NCBI GenBank assembly: GCA_018262135.1
Contig: JAGTSD010000099.1
Coordinates: 1-6,610 of the forward strand
Length of the DNA: 6,610 bases
Reading direction: 5' to 3'
DNA from: Pseudomonadota bacterium
Lineage (GTDB): Bacteria; Pseudomonadota; Gammaproteobacteria; Competibacterales; Competibacteraceae
Shown: positions 6,473 through 6,610 of the stretch, piece by piece
How positions within the stretch are numbered: position 1 is the first letter of the stretch
Layout: each line of letters begins with the position of its first letter
Notes under the pieces: model-generated
What the model saw: only the letters and a program-made list of their open reading frames with translations
The model's database searches: none
What the model was told of the DNA's origin: nothing
Translations under genes and position numbers: made by a program

Positions 6473-6610
6473 ATGCACCGTTTGCTAATGACCGGCCTGC
6501 TGCTGTTAATGTGCTGCGGGTTGACGCCGGCGCGCGCCGACGATACCAGCGCTAAACAGATTGGCATGGTCACCGGTTCCAAGCCTGGCACCTACATTCA
6601 GTTCGGCAAC
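6473..6610 (+). CDS. Secreted protein, N-terminus only; probable TAXI-type solute-binding protein (partial, 3' end outside window)
   Basis: Only 46 residues are visible. MHRLLMTGLLLLMCCGL followed by TPARA and DD is a classic Sec signal peptide: a basic start, a Leu-rich core and a likely signal peptidase I cut after ARA (residue 22). The mature start contains IGMVTGSKPGTYIQFGN, which resembles the first strand and ligand loop (TGSxxGTY-like) of TAXI-family periplasmic binding proteins, the soluble receptors associated with TRAP transporters. The start ATG is supported by AGGAG (6461-6465), 7 nt upstream. The gene lies 64 nt after the single-span membrane protein gene on the same strand, so it may share its transcript. 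No TRAP permease gene is in view, and it could be an orphan sensor-type binding protein. A coding gene with an exported product is quite sure; the TAXI family call is moderate because so little is seen. Confidence 0.7.
   Translation, partial: MHRLLMTGLLLLMCCGLTPARADDTSAKQIGMVTGSKPGTYIQFGN

Noticed and set aside
6473..6541. Lipoprotein signal (Cys-Cys at residues 14-15)
   Set aside because: The residues before the cysteines (LLLM) do not match a lipobox, which needs a small residue at -1. The ARA site before DD fits signal peptidase I better.

Overview
The window is high-GC DNA from a bacterium, with all supported genes on the + strand and packed closely together. The gene types (a CarB-family large subunit, a DUF433/DUF5615 pair, a SrfC-family protein and a TAXI-like binding protein), the GC-rich codon use and the clear Shine-Dalgarno sites suggest a proteobacterium. 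An environmental gammaproteobacterium fits best, but that placement is inference and is not proven by anything in the window.

Layout: (1) 1-1680 is the 3' half of a carbamoyl-phosphate synthase large-subunit gene (carB-type), cut by the left edge. (2) 1746-2356 holds two small genes that overlap by 4 nt, a DUF433 (COG2442) protein and a DUF5615 PIN-like protein (COG4634). Together they form a predicted toxin-antitoxin-type module. (3) A perfect 10-bp stem-loop (2369-2394) lies between that module and the next gene. (4) 2429-5044 is a large SrfC-family ('putative virulence factor', Virul_Fac) gene. It has recognisable P-loop GTPase motifs G1, G3 and G4, with an unusually long stretch between G1 and G3. 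(5) A 9-bp inverted repeat (5054-5080) precedes (6) 5116-6408, an unrecognised single-span membrane protein. It has a soluble N-terminal domain and a TonB-like Pro/Glu/Lys rod after its membrane span, and part of the rod is coded by a perfect 39-bp direct repeat. (7) 6473 to the right edge is the start of a secreted protein, probably a TAXI-type solute-binding protein, whose signal peptide is visible.

The most interesting part is 2429-6610. A predicted cytoplasmic GTPase-like SrfC protein is followed in the same direction by a membrane-anchored Pro-rich protein and a periplasmic binding-type protein. If they are co-transcribed, they could form an envelope-spanning system: NTPase inside, an anchored rod across the periplasm, and a periplasmic ligand binder. 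This is inference from order, strand and predicted topology. The window shows no SrfB-like ATPase, and the region to the right of the window would decide whether this is a variant srf locus.

No tRNA, rRNA, CRISPR array, insertion sequence or gene-free stretch over 300 bases was seen. The longest gap between genes is 72 bases.
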